Source: Proteobacteria bacterium UBA1844
Lineage (GTDB): Bacteria > Pseudomonadota > Gammaproteobacteria > Steroidobacterales > Woeseiaceae
Assembly: GCA_002338615.1 (NCBI GenBank)
Contig: DDIS01000088.1
Location: forward strand, 1-21,158
DNA: 21,158 nucleotides
Direction of reading: 5' to 3'
The stretch's first letter is position 1. Each line of letters begins with the position of its first letter. The position numbers and the translations under genes are program-made. The notes under the pieces are model-generated. The model saw only the letters and a list, made by a program, of their open reading frames with translations, was not told where the DNA came from and made no database searches. This document shows, piece after piece, positions 7,364 through 15,971 of the stretch.

Positions 7364-7754
7364 GGCCGGACAGTAGCATCATTGCCGGTCTGAACTCGCT
7401 GCCGCGCGACTGCGCGTTCTCGCGGCCTTTTTGCGCAAGCCCCGAAATGCTCGTTGCAAAAACCCCACAAAATGCGACTTCGAATGCCCGATCGAATAAA
7501 GTTCCATACTTTTTCGCGCTGAATAAAGCACTTAATTCCGCTGAAATATATATCAGAAATTTCTCTATAAACAATATGTTAGTTGATTTCCATGGATGTC
7601 CTTTATAGCCCCCTGGAAGGTCTGTTGCGGATATAACCACAACGAATTGTGACACGTTGTGTTTTTGCTACGGTGACTCCCCAAGCCGTGCTTTTGTACG
7701 TGATTGTGCGCGGTTTCAAGCGAAGTTTTTGTAGTCAAAAGGGGAGTTCAAGCA
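7364..7754. promoter_or_regulatory. Divergent intergenic region before the large TonB-dependent receptor
   Basis: This 391-bp non-coding stretch is AT-rich around 7490-7600, unlike its surroundings. It holds a near-palindrome at 7541-7556 (CTGAAATATATATCAG, 14 of 16 symmetric). Near 7638-7661, CACAAC, TTGTG and GTTGTG form three related half-sites. A possible receptor promoter is TTGTGA (7647-7652) and TACGGT (7669-7674), 16 bp apart. The receptor Shine-Dalgarno AGGGGAG lies at 7740-7746. The assignments of operator and promoter are inference from sequence shape. Confidence 0.4.
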
Positions 7755-10700
7755 ATGAAAATTCAGCGCAGTTTCGGCCGCCGGTCACGTATGACCCTGT
7801 TGGCCGGCGCCCTCGCCCTGTTATGCGGGGCGGCCCAGGCGCAAGACGATGAGAGTGACGACGACAAGAGTCTCGAAGAGATTACCGTTACCGGCACTCG
7901 TATCCACAACCAGAACGTGATCGCGGCGAGCCCGGTTACGACCATCGGCCAGGAGGAAATAGCTTACAAGCAAACGCCAAACATAGAACGTGTATTCCGC
8001 GATCTGCCAATTACAATTCCCGGCGATGGCGAGAACGTCAACAACGGCACTGCAGGCCAGGCAACTCTCGACCTGCGTGGCCTCGGGCCCGAGCGTTCGC
8101 TCATCATGATTGACGGCAAGCGGCTCGCGCCCTACGACATCGACGGCATCGTTTCAACCGATGTCATTCCTGTCAACATGCTCGAGCGCGTCGATGTCGT
8201 TACGGGTGGCGCATCGGCCGTGTACGGTTCCGATGCCATGTCCGGCGCGGTCAATTTCATCCTGCGCAAGGACTTCGAGGGAGCCGAAATCGATTTCGGC
8301 TATTCCGATACCGCCGATGGTGGTTCGGACAGCTACTACGTATCGGCACTGTTGGGCGTCAACTTTGACGACGATCGTGGCAACATAGCGATCGGCGGCG
8401 GTCGTACCCGGCGTGGGGCGATTTTGCTCGCCGACCGGCCGTTCGGGCTGTTCGGCGTATCATCTGAAACAGGCGATGGACTTGGCGCACCACCGCCCGC
8501 TCCCGAAGCAGGCTGTTCGGGCAACACCTCATTCAGCACTTCCTTCGACTCGGGCGTTGGTTCCACCACGGCGATTCCGGGTACGCTGAATTTACGCAGT
8601 GGCAGCACCTACCAGTTCCGCGATGACATGTCGCTCAACGACGGCGAATGCGCACGCTTTAATTTCAATCCTTATAACTACTACCAGACGCCACAGGATC
8701 GCTGGCAAGCGACGACCACTGCGCACTACGATGTCACCAACGATATCGAGATGTATGCGCGTGCCTCGTTTTCGTCCAACCGTTCGGACTTCCAGATCGC
8801 GCCTTCCGGAACCTTCGGCCAGGCATTCACGATTCCGGTTATGAACCCGTTCTTTACGGATGCGACGCGAACGACGATTGTTGACGACCTGAACGCCGGC
8901 GCGATCAATTTTGTTACCGAGACCAACGCCGAAATCGCGCGCATTCAGGGTCTGCCGAACCCGAGCCCGGATGACATGGATGCGCTCGTGGCATTGCAGG
9001 CTGCCCTTGCCGCCGACCCGCAGGGCTACTCTGCAGTTGGTATCCAGGACCTGAATGGCGATGGCGTATTTGATAATAATGACGCATTCACCTCGACGGC
9101 ACGCCGCCGCACGGTCGAGCTGGGCGCGCGCAGCGGTATCTTCAATACCGACTACCAGCAGTACGTGGTCGGCTTCGAAGGGCTGGTCCCGCGCACCGAT
9201 GCCTGGCATTTTGATGTGTCCTACCAGTTCGGCAAGTCGGACTTTATCGAGACGCGTGACGGATTCACCGACCTGAATGCGCTTGCGCTGGGTATCAACA
9301 CGGTCGACGCGACCCAGTGTATCGACGCGCTCGGTAACGTCACCCCGGCGCCATGCACGCCGATAAACGTCTTCGGACCCGAGGGCTCCATCACCCAGGC
9401 GCAGCGTGATTCCGGTTACTTTATCGCCATTGCGAACGATCTTCGGCGAGCGACGGAAACGGTGTACCACGCGTCGGTTGACGGCACCATCGAGCAGCTG
9501 AAGAATCCCTGGTCCGACGACGGCTTATCAGTTGCCGCGGGCTACGAATACCGTGAGGAAACCGCGTTCTCGAACCCCGACGTTTGCTTGCGGCAGGCAC
9601 CTTCAAGCTGCCAGGGCGGCGCGGGCGGCAACCGCCTGCCAATCGATGGCGCTTACGATACCAACGAATGGTTTCTCGAGGCCATTTATCCCCTGATCCA
9701 GGGCGCCACGGCGTTCGAGAACCTGAGTATCGAAGGCGGCTATCGCTGGTCGGATTTCAACATCCAGGGTCGTACCGAGTCCTGGAAAGCGGGCCTTAGC
9801 TGGCAGATAACGGACAGTGTCCGCTTCCGCTACATGGAACAGCAGGCGGTGCGAGTACCGAACGTCGGTGAACTGTTCAGCCCGATCACCACGGGGCTCG
9901 ACAATGCCACCTTCGACCCCTGCTCGGTCGGCAATCCGAACCCGCCGGCACCCGGCAGCGAAATGTTCAATCTTTGCGTTGCAACCGGGCAGCTGCCAAA
10001 CCAGGTCGGCCAGGTACCCGATATTATTTCGGGCCAGGTTAATGTGTTCAACGGCACCAACCCTGCGTTACTGCCTGATCCTGAAACCGCACGTACGACG
10101 ACTTTCGGTTTTGTCTGGGAGCCTGATTTCGCTTTCATGAGCGGTATGTCGCCGACGACAATCTCGGTCGATTACTATGACATCGAGATCAGCGACTACA
10201 TTGACCAGCCATCCGGCCAGGAAGCACTCGACCTTTGCTACGTTTTGCAAGATCCGAACGCCTGCAACGGGATCGTGCGTATTGGCGGCTCGCTCACGGA
10301 GAGTGGCACGGGCGCACCGGCCTATTTCACGAACTTCGAGAGGTTCGAAGCATCAGGCATTGATCTCTCGCTTGTCACGGGCGTCGAGATCGGCAGGTTT
10401 GGTGACCTCACCTTCAACCTGACCGCGCACAAGTACCTGTCCAACGAGTTTCAGACCACGGCTGCGTCAGCACTGGTGGACTGCAACGGCTTCTACGGTA
10501 CGTCATGCGATCCGGTGCCAGAATACCGTCACACGTTCCGGACCAACTGGTTTTACAACAATCTCGACGCGTCTCTGCTCTGGCGCCATATAGGCGCTAT
10601 GGATGCGCAGACGAACGAAGCAGCGGCACTGTTCCCTGCGTTCAGAAGCGTCTCTGCGCAGAGCTACTTCGATATTTCAGTTGGTTACAACTTCCGGGAC

Positions 10701-10862
10701 TTCGCACGGGTATCCCTGTTGGTCAGCAATATCACCAACGAGGATCCACCAATACTGGGTAATGAAACGGGATCGACGTCGTTCAACTCGGGCAATACGT
10801 TTCCGAGCCTGTTCGACACACTCGGTACCACGTATTCGGCGAACCTGAAACTCATGTTCTAG
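7755..10862 (+). CDS. Large TonB-dependent outer-membrane receptor
   Basis: A 1035-residue receptor. The ATG at 7755 is preferred over the longer frame from 7704 because AGGGGAG lies 8 bases upstream and the protein then begins with a signal peptide (cut after AQA at about residue 29). The mature N terminus is acidic. A TonB box EEITVTGTRI follows at residues 41-50, and then a plug domain with DLRGLGPERSLIMIDGKR and VDVVTGGASAVYGSDAMSGAVNF. The remainder is a 22-strand-type barrel ending LKLMF. It imports a substrate across the outer membrane using TonB energy. The long form with Tyr-rich loops resembles receptors for oligosaccharides or peptides more than short siderophore receptors, but the substrate is unknown. 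Residues 432-443 carry an EF-hand-like loop (DLNGDGVFDNND). It stands alone, between a divergent flavoprotein gene and the BIME array. Confidence 0.95.
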   Translation: MKIQRSFGRRSRMTLLAGALALLCGAAQAQDDESDDDKSLEEITVTGTRIHNQNVIAASPVTTIGQEEIAYKQTPNIERVFRDLPITIPGDGENVNNGTAGQATLDLRGLGPERSLIMIDGKRLAPYDIDGIVSTDVIPVNMLERVDVVTGGASAVYGSDAMSGAVNFILRKDFEGAEIDFGYSDTADGGSDSYYVSALLGVNFDDDRGNIAIGGGRTRRGAILLADRPFGLFGVSSETGDGLGAPPPAPEAGCSGNTSFSTSFDSGVGSTTAIPGTLNLRSGSTYQFRDDMSLNDGECARFNFNPYNYYQTPQDRWQATTTAHYDVTNDIEMYARASFSSNRSDFQIAPSGTFGQAFTIPVMNPFFTDATRTTIVDDLNAGAINFVTETNAEIARIQGLPNPSPDDMDALVALQAALAADPQGYSAVGIQDLNGDGVFDNNDAFTSTARRRTVELGARSGIFNTDYQQYVVGFEGLVPRTDAWHFDVSYQFGKSDFIETRDGFTDLNALALGINTVDATQCIDALGNVTPAPCTPINVFGPEGSITQAQRDSGYFIAIANDLRRATETVYHASVDGTIEQLKNPWSDDGLSVAAGYEYREETAFSNPDVCLRQAPSSCQGGAGGNRLPIDGAYDTNEWFLEAIYPLIQGATAFENLSIEGGYRWSDFNIQGRTESWKAGLSWQITDSVRFRYMEQQAVRVPNVGELFSPITTGLDNATFDPCSVGNPNPPAPGSEMFNLCVATGQLPNQVGQVPDIISGQVNVFNGTNPALLPDPETARTTTFGFVWEPDFAFMSGMSPTTISVDYYDIEISDYIDQPSGQEALDLCYVLQDPNACNGIVRIGGSLTESGTGAPAYFTNFERFEASGIDLSLVTGVEIGRFGDLTFNLTAHKYLSNEFQTTAASALVDCNGFYGTSCDPVPEYRHTFRTNWFYNNLDASLLWRHIGAMDAQTNEAAALFPAFRSVSAQSYFDISVGYNFRDFARVSLLVSNITNEDPPILGNETGSTSFNSGNTFPSLFDTLGTTYSANLKLMF

Positions 10863-10896
10863 TAGTAAGGTGGTGGTGTCCCTGCCGCGATTGCGA

Positions 10897-11117
10897 AACA
10901 TCGCATCGCGGCAGGATGCCGCTCCTACGGAATGCGGTACGGTTCTGTTCGTAGGAGCGCCGTCCCCGGCGCGATCGCTGAACATCGCATCGCAGCAGGA
11001 TGCCGCTCCTGCGCAACGCGGTACGGTTCTGTTCGTAGGAGCGCCGTCCCCGGCGCGATCACCGAACATCGCATCGCGGCAGGATGCCGCTCCTACGCAA
11101 CGCGGTACGGTTCTGTT
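10897..11117 (+). repeat. BIME-like tandem REP array, 84-bp unit, about 2.6 copies
   Basis: Units begin at 10897, 10981 and 11065, with an exact 84-bp period; the third is truncated after about 53 bp. Each full unit holds two REP-like palindromes in opposite orientation. The inverted one (10897-10928, 10981-11012, 11065-11096) reads GTAGGAGCGGCATCCTGCCG on the minus strand. The direct one (10951-10976, 11035-11060) begins GTAGGAGCGCC on the plus strand. Paired inverted REPs define a BIME. Variation between units is slight, for example CTCCTGC for CTCCTAC in unit 2. The array lies between convergent genes, and its last unit runs into the stop codon of the acylase gene. Confidence 0.9.
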
Positions 11118-13482
11118 AGTCGATCACGAGTTGCAGGGTCTCGCCCAACTGCGTATGCGCAATCTCCGCAGCGGAAAAAGGCAGCAGCGGCCAGCTTTTT
11201 GATGAGAACTCCGACAGCTGATCGTAATAATTCGGCGACGCCGGATTGCTCGACTGCCCGTAGGTCAGTATGCCATGCGCGATCGGACCGGTATCACCAA
11301 AGGTCACGGTTTGAATGTAACTGGTGCCAAAAACGATTTTGTAGCCATCCTTGCTCAGCGCATCCCTGTTCGCGGCTTCGATTTTGTTCAACAGGCCCTC
11401 GAATTCAGGGCCACCGTGCAGGCCGGGCAATTCACCTTTTGCCGCGGGAGACTGGAGCTCCCCCAGCGGCGCATCGAGCGCGAAGCCGGCGTCGCGTAGA
11501 GTTGCCACAGCGTCATTCAATGCGGCGAGCAATTTCGATCTCACCTCCGCGTCGCCGGTGTTCAGTCCAGCCGGTGTCGACGTCGCTTGCTCGGGATTGA
11601 AGCCAATTTCCCATACATTCTCTATCTGGCTGGCTGTCCGCCACCATTCCCGAAACAGCGGCGCACCCACCGAGCGAAGATCGTCGTGTCGATCCCACGC
11701 GGTCAAAACCCTGCAGGCGTCGCGATCCGGCGCCGTAGCTGCAGCGTCCGCCTCGTTACAAAGAGCAAGCAGGTCATCGAGCACCAGTTCTGCCGCCTCG
11801 TTACGATTGGCGAATATCATCGCCTGCAGTTTCGGCAAATCGAGTTTTCCATCAGTGGCGATGCCATCGCTGCCCGCCAGGCGTTCCTGTATCGACGCAA
11901 TTCCTGATCGTGTGCGCAAACTCAAGCGATTGTTGACCGGACCCACCAGCGGCGAAAACTCCGGCCACTGTATCGCCGGGTTAGTCAGCCAGAAACTGTC
12001 ATTGCTGTTTTGCACCCAGTCCTGTCGCTCGACCACGGGCATGCGCTCGATGGGCGTCCACCCCGGCACCGGTGATCGGTCGTCTTGATGCCAGTTACAC
12101 GCGCTCCGCGATCCGTCAATGATCACCAGCCCCTCGCTCTGTAACAAACGAGCCGCGTCCGGCGATGGGGCGCAATCCTGTAACAAGCGGGCGTCAACAT
12201 CGGGCACGACGCTGACGTCGGCATACAGCGCATGTCCATGTCGATCCGCAGCAATCGTGTTCACCCAGGGCACGCCGAGTTTGGCAAGCGTTGCGCGGAT
12301 GTCGGCTGTGCTTTGCGCACGGTCAAGACCGATCCAGATATCGGCCGAACGCATGTTGAGGGTATTTGCATCCTGAACTGCATACGCGTACGTGTCGCCC
12401 CAGCCCAGACCCGCTTGCGGCATGCTGACAATCGGCCCGAATCGCGACAGCCATACTGTGTGTTGCCGCTTGGTCAGCGTACCGTCGTCCGCAAGAGCCT
12501 GGTAATTGATTTGCTTTGCCGTCATGCGCTCGACGCGGCCATCGATCCTGTAGGCCGTCGGGTCGCCAGGGATCAGCTTCAATTCGTGCAGCGTAAAGCG
12601 CTTACCGGTTGAAACCGTATGTGTCCAGGCGACATCCCGGTTAAAGCCAATTTGCACCACGGCATTGTTGCCAATTGACGCGCCCATCACGTCGAGTTTG
12701 CCGGGCACGATCAGGTGCATTTGCCAGAAGCGATTGGGGCCCTGCCATGGAAAATGCGGGTTGCCGAGCAGCAAACCGCGCTCATTCTCCGTCACGGCTG
12801 ATCCGAAAGCCCAGCCGTTCGAGCCCAGCAGCGGATCATTGAATCGAAATCGTTCCAGTGCCGCCCGTACCTGGTCCGCATTCGGCGTGGCGACATCGGA
12901 TGTTGCGGTGGGCGGCTCCGCCGCAGCCATCGCGTCCGCCATTAATGCGATCCCGAGTTGCACCATGGTCAACTCCTGCAAGCGCAGGTATTCAGCGTCA
13001 CTCATCGGCGCAACCCAGGGTTGGCCCACGCAGGCGGCAGGTAACGCCGCCAGGTGCTCTTCGAGAAAGCGGTTGAAGCCCTTGACGTAACCACGGGCGA
13101 TTGCCTGTGCATCCTGGCTGACCAGCTGTTGCGCGTCAGCCAGCGCCGCATCGTTCATATGCGCGCGAATAAAAATATCGATTTGCTCGTTCGGCAGGTT
13201 TCTTAAGCCGAGCAATCCGGGCTCATCCGCGCCAAAATACCGCGACCTTTTCCCGCGTATCGTTACGAGCTGGTCTGCGGTCTGGCAAACGTTGTCTTCC
13301 GCCTGAGCGTAAGCCACACCGTAAGCCAGCGACTCGTAGTCCGGAGCCGTGATATGCGCTACGCCGTACGTCGTGCGCTGAATCTGGACAGTCCTTGACA
13401 GGTCGGGTGTTGCCACACATCCCGCTGCCAACAAGACGCAAAGCGACAGGCCAGACGCCGCGGTGCGGCGTATAGAATTCAT
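11116..13482 (-). CDS. Penicillin-acylase family Ntn hydrolase, PvdQ/aculeacin-acylase-like
   Basis: A 788-residue precursor. The ATG at 13482 is chosen over the TTG at 13485 because TAGGAG sits about nine bases upstream. It has an N-terminal export signal. LLAAGC suggests lipoprotein modification at Cys22, although Ala at -3 is unusual, so plain secretion is possible. As in penicillin acylases, a pro-protein is expected to self-cleave before Ser221 in LLGSNGWAFG, making the serine the N-terminal nucleophile of the beta chain. Other family landmarks are GNPHFPW, LDVMGASIGN, IGFNRDVAWTHTVS, PWVNTIAADRHG and VQNSNDSFWLTNP (catalytic Asn). Their order and wording match the PvdQ/AHL-acylase and aculeacin-acylase branch, which removes fatty acyl chains from amides in the periplasm. 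It starts 12 bp after the stop of the TonB receptor, with its ribosome-binding site overlapping that stop, so the two are coupled. The actual substrate is unknown. Confidence 0.92.
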   Translation of the reverse strand: MNSIRRTAASGLSLCVLLAAGCVATPDLSRTVQIQRTTYGVAHITAPDYESLAYGVAYAQAEDNVCQTADQLVTIRGKRSRYFGADEPGLLGLRNLPNEQIDIFIRAHMNDAALADAQQLVSQDAQAIARGYVKGFNRFLEEHLAALPAACVGQPWVAPMSDAEYLRLQELTMVQLGIALMADAMAAAEPPTATSDVATPNADQVRAALERFRFNDPLLGSNGWAFGSAVTENERGLLLGNPHFPWQGPNRFWQMHLIVPGKLDVMGASIGNNAVVQIGFNRDVAWTHTVSTGKRFTLHELKLIPGDPTAYRIDGRVERMTAKQINYQALADDGTLTKRQHTVWLSRFGPIVSMPQAGLGWGDTYAYAVQDANTLNMRSADIWIGLDRAQSTADIRATLAKLGVPWVNTIAADRHGHALYADVSVVPDVDARLLQDCAPSPDAARLLQSEGLVIIDGSRSACNWHQDDRSPVPGWTPIERMPVVERQDWVQNSNDSFWLTNPAIQWPEFSPLVGPVNNRLSLRTRSGIASIQERLAGSDGIATDGKLDLPKLQAMIFANRNEAAELVLDDLLALCNEADAAATAPDRDACRVLTAWDRHDDLRSVGAPLFREWWRTASQIENVWEIGFNPEQATSTPAGLNTGDAEVRSKLLAALNDAVATLRDAGFALDAPLGELQSPAAKGELPGLHGGPEFEGLLNKIEAANRDALSKDGYKIVFGTSYIQTVTFGDTGPIAHGILTYGQSSNPASPNYYDQLSEFSSKSWPLLPFSAAEIAHTQLGETLQLVID

Positions 13483-13494
13483 CAATACCCGCTC

Positions 13495-15870
13495 CTAGAA
13501 ATTCCAGGCGAACTCGATTCCGTAAGTCCGCGGCATGCCCGGCAGTTTTGCAATCGTGCCAAAGAAATCGCGCAGTTCGGACACCGGATCTGTTTCGTCA
13601 GTCAGGTTACGGCCCCAGAGATAAACCTCCCAGGTCTCGTGGTCAGAACTCAAGCCGATCCGTGCGTCCAGTGCCGTCCGCGACGGAATCTGGCCAAATG
13701 GAATAGTGCCGGGGTAAGCGCTGTTGTAGGGAACCTCAGTCTCGTTGCTGGCCGTGGTGAAATATTCACTGGTATAGGTCACGTCCGCCCGCATCAACAG
13801 TCTCGCCTTCCATGCAGGAATACCATGCTGGTAGATGGCGCCAAGCGATCCGGAGGTGTTCGGTGCATTCACCAGCTCGTTGCCGGAAGCATCCGCGCCA
13901 TTGTTGCCGCCGCCCGGGAAGCTGTCGAACTCGGCTTTCAGCAAGCCGAGCGATGCCTGCAACGAGAAATCGTTGGTCAGGAACCAGGTCGCCTCAGCTT
14001 CGAGGCCGCTGGTGTCGACTTTCGCCGCGTTGTTGATACGAATCGAGGTACGGCCACCGCCGAGATCGACAAACTGGTTAACCTGGTAGTCATCGTAATT
14101 GGCAATAAACGCCGCCATGTTCAAGGTCAGGCGGCCCTCGAGATAGATGCCTTTGAGACCCAGCTCGTAGCTGTCGACGGTTTCCTTGTCGAAGTCGAGT
14201 CCCTGGTTCGCTGCGAGTTCGTCAGCATTGATATAGTCAAGGTTAAATCCGCCACTCTTGTACCCCGCCGAATAACGGACGTAAACGTTGGTCGTATCGT
14301 TCATGGCATAGGTCAGGTTGACAGCGGGTGCAAAGAAATCATCGGTTCGATCGTTGATCAGCGGTGATGGGTTCATTGGATCGGGCCCTGTAGATCCGAT
14401 GAAGAAAATGCCGGAGTTGCGACCGTCGAGCGTCCAGTTGACATCTTTGTCTTCTGTTGAATAACGTGCACCAAAGCCCAGCTTCCAACGCTCCGATAAC
14501 TGGTAGGCACCGTTAAAATAAATAGCATAGCTGGTCGTATCCACGGTGCCGCTGTTGAATACCTTGGACAGCGGTGGTCCAAAACCGATCAATTGCGATA
14601 CCACCGAATTCGGCAATGCCGGAGCTGGCGGCAATGGTGGGGTCAGAGCACCGGACGCGTACAAGGGTCCCACGAAAGCATCAACAAAATCAGCACCGAG
14701 TACAACGTCCCGTTGCGTCGTCGCCTCCTGCTGATAGAAATACAGGCCGACCATGTAGGTTAACGGCTGAGTGTCCGGCGAAATGAACTGGAACTCCTGC
14801 GACAACACGTCGTAGTCGTCGGTGTACTCGATAGAAACGATGTCGACTGGCGAGTAATCGGTCGCATTCGAATACACCGCATCCGTCGTGCGATATCCCG
14901 TAATACTCTTAAGCGTATGATCATTCTTGAGGTCGTAGGTCACATCGACGGCACCGCCGTATATATCCCGATCATCGTAGGGGTCGAAGTTGAATGCCAC
15001 CTCGCCCAGTTCCGGGGCAACGGGCACGGGCTGCAGCGCAAGCATGTCGGTTATCGGATCACCGATCAGAATCAGGCTTTCACTGTTCAGCCCATCGAAC
15101 GACGCGTTGATCTCCAACTGGTCGCTGGCAAGAATTCGAAGTTGCGCCCTGTACGCGAGTACGTCACGGCTACCCAGATCGTTGCCGGTTGTGATGTTAT
15201 TGACGTAGCCGTCGCGATCGGTTTTCGATACCGAGAATCCCGCGGCGACCTTGTCATTAAACGGGATATTGACGATACCCTGGAACTCGCTGTAGTTCAT
15301 GTTGCCGATGTCGGCGCTGACCTTGGCGTGAAACTCGTTGTCTGGTTTCTTGGTGATCAGGTTGATGGCGCCGGCAACGGTGTTCTTACCGAACAGAGTA
15401 CCCTGGGGTCCTCGCAGCACTTCGACCCGCTCGAGCGCAAGCAATTCCTGGTTGAGCGCAGGTGACTGCCCGACATAGACACCATCGACATAAACACCGA
15501 CGCGGGAGTCAAAACCAATGTTGCGGCTCTGCGCCCCGACACCGCGAATCGTCACCGTGGTGGTGAAATCGTTGCCCGGCGATATCTGCAGGTTCGGTAT
15601 GTACGCCGCGATCTCCTTGAGTTCGCGGACGCCGGTCTGGTCGATCGCATCGCTGTTAAACACCGAGATCGAAACCGGCACATCCTGCAGCCGCTCGGTT
15701 CGCTTCTGCGCGGTAACGACGATTTCTTCGATAACAAAGCCGTCTTGTTGTGCATGGGCGGCGAACGATACAAACAGCAGCGTGGCCCCCGCGCAGGCAG
15801 TACTAACCCCCCCGAAAAAGTACCGTATACGACTCGCCCTCGTGGTGGTACGCGTATTACGACCGGTCAT
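13495..15870 (-). CDS. TonB-dependent outer-membrane receptor of the acylase operon
   Basis: A 791-residue receptor from the ATG at 15870, preferred over 15903 because GGGAG lies about 8 bases upstream and the protein then begins with a basic region and signal peptide ending AAHA. A TonB box EEIVVTAQKR follows, then the plug domain (QDVPVSISVF, TVTIRGVG, VYVDGVYVG, LERVEVLRGPQGTLFGKNTVAGAINLITKKP). A full barrel ends GIEFAWNF. It belongs to the very common EEIVVTAQKR receptor group of proteobacteria, whose members take up diverse small organic compounds as well as iron complexes. Cotranscription with the downstream acylase implies that the cargo carries an acyl-amide bond or releases one after import. 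Expression is probably controlled by the divergent FadR-type regulator through the operator at 15906-15916, which overlaps a good -10 element. Confidence 0.95.
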   Translation of the reverse strand: MTGRNTRTTTRASRIRYFFGGVSTACAGATLLFVSFAAHAQQDGFVIEEIVVTAQKRTERLQDVPVSISVFNSDAIDQTGVRELKEIAAYIPNLQISPGNDFTTTVTIRGVGAQSRNIGFDSRVGVYVDGVYVGQSPALNQELLALERVEVLRGPQGTLFGKNTVAGAINLITKKPDNEFHAKVSADIGNMNYSEFQGIVNIPFNDKVAAGFSVSKTDRDGYVNNITTGNDLGSRDVLAYRAQLRILASDQLEINASFDGLNSESLILIGDPITDMLALQPVPVAPELGEVAFNFDPYDDRDIYGGAVDVTYDLKNDHTLKSITGYRTTDAVYSNATDYSPVDIVSIEYTDDYDVLSQEFQFISPDTQPLTYMVGLYFYQQEATTQRDVVLGADFVDAFVGPLYASGALTPPLPPAPALPNSVVSQLIGFGPPLSKVFNSGTVDTTSYAIYFNGAYQLSERWKLGFGARYSTEDKDVNWTLDGRNSGIFFIGSTGPDPMNPSPLINDRTDDFFAPAVNLTYAMNDTTNVYVRYSAGYKSGGFNLDYINADELAANQGLDFDKETVDSYELGLKGIYLEGRLTLNMAAFIANYDDYQVNQFVDLGGGRTSIRINNAAKVDTSGLEAEATWFLTNDFSLQASLGLLKAEFDSFPGGGNNGADASGNELVNAPNTSGSLGAIYQHGIPAWKARLLMRADVTYTSEYFTTASNETEVPYNSAYPGTIPFGQIPSRTALDARIGLSSDHETWEVYLWGRNLTDETDPVSELRDFFGTIAKLPGMPRTYGIEFAWNF

Positions 15871-15905
15871 TGCCTCGCTCCCGTTCCGCCGATAGAATGG
15901 CAAAA

Positions 15906-15916
15906 TGGTATGGCCA
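15906..15916. promoter_or_regulatory. Candidate GntR/FadR-type operator
   Basis: TGGTATGGCCA matches the FadR-subfamily half-site pattern TGGTnnnACCA at all defined positions but one (G for A). It lies in the 101-bp gap between the divergent receptor and regulator genes and overlaps the proposed -10 box of the receptor promoter. Binding here would block receptor transcription. This is inferred from family knowledge of GntR operators. Confidence 0.5.
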
Positions 15917-15934
15917 ATTTGTAGGCAAAGTCAA
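15906..15934 (-). promoter_or_regulatory. Predicted sigma-70 promoter of the receptor-acylase operon
   Basis: On the minus strand, TTGACT (15934-15929) is followed after an ideal 17-bp spacer by ATACCA (15911-15906). The -35 box matches consensus at five of six positions; the -10 is weaker. It sits about 36 bp upstream of the receptor ATG and overlaps the GntR-type operator. Confidence 0.45.
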
Positions 15935-15971
15935 TTGTTATGCGCTGGTACCGCCTTTTGAGCGAAACACG

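Noticed and set aside
7197..7655. 152-codon minus-strand frame over the flavoprotein start and the receptor leader
   Set aside because: It has no family motif and overlaps the well-supported flavoprotein N terminus in another frame.
8592..9470. 292-codon minus-strand frame inside the large receptor gene
   Set aside because: It lies wholly within a clear receptor gene, is Arg/Val-rich and has no family motif; it is an antisense shadow.
10897..11117. CRISPR array
   Set aside because: The period is 84 bp with the whole unit conserved, so there are no unique spacers, and each unit is made of opposed REP palindromes.
13639..14367. 242-codon plus-strand frame within the second TonB receptor
   Set aside because: It has no signal, domain or ribosome-binding site, and the opposing receptor is unambiguous.
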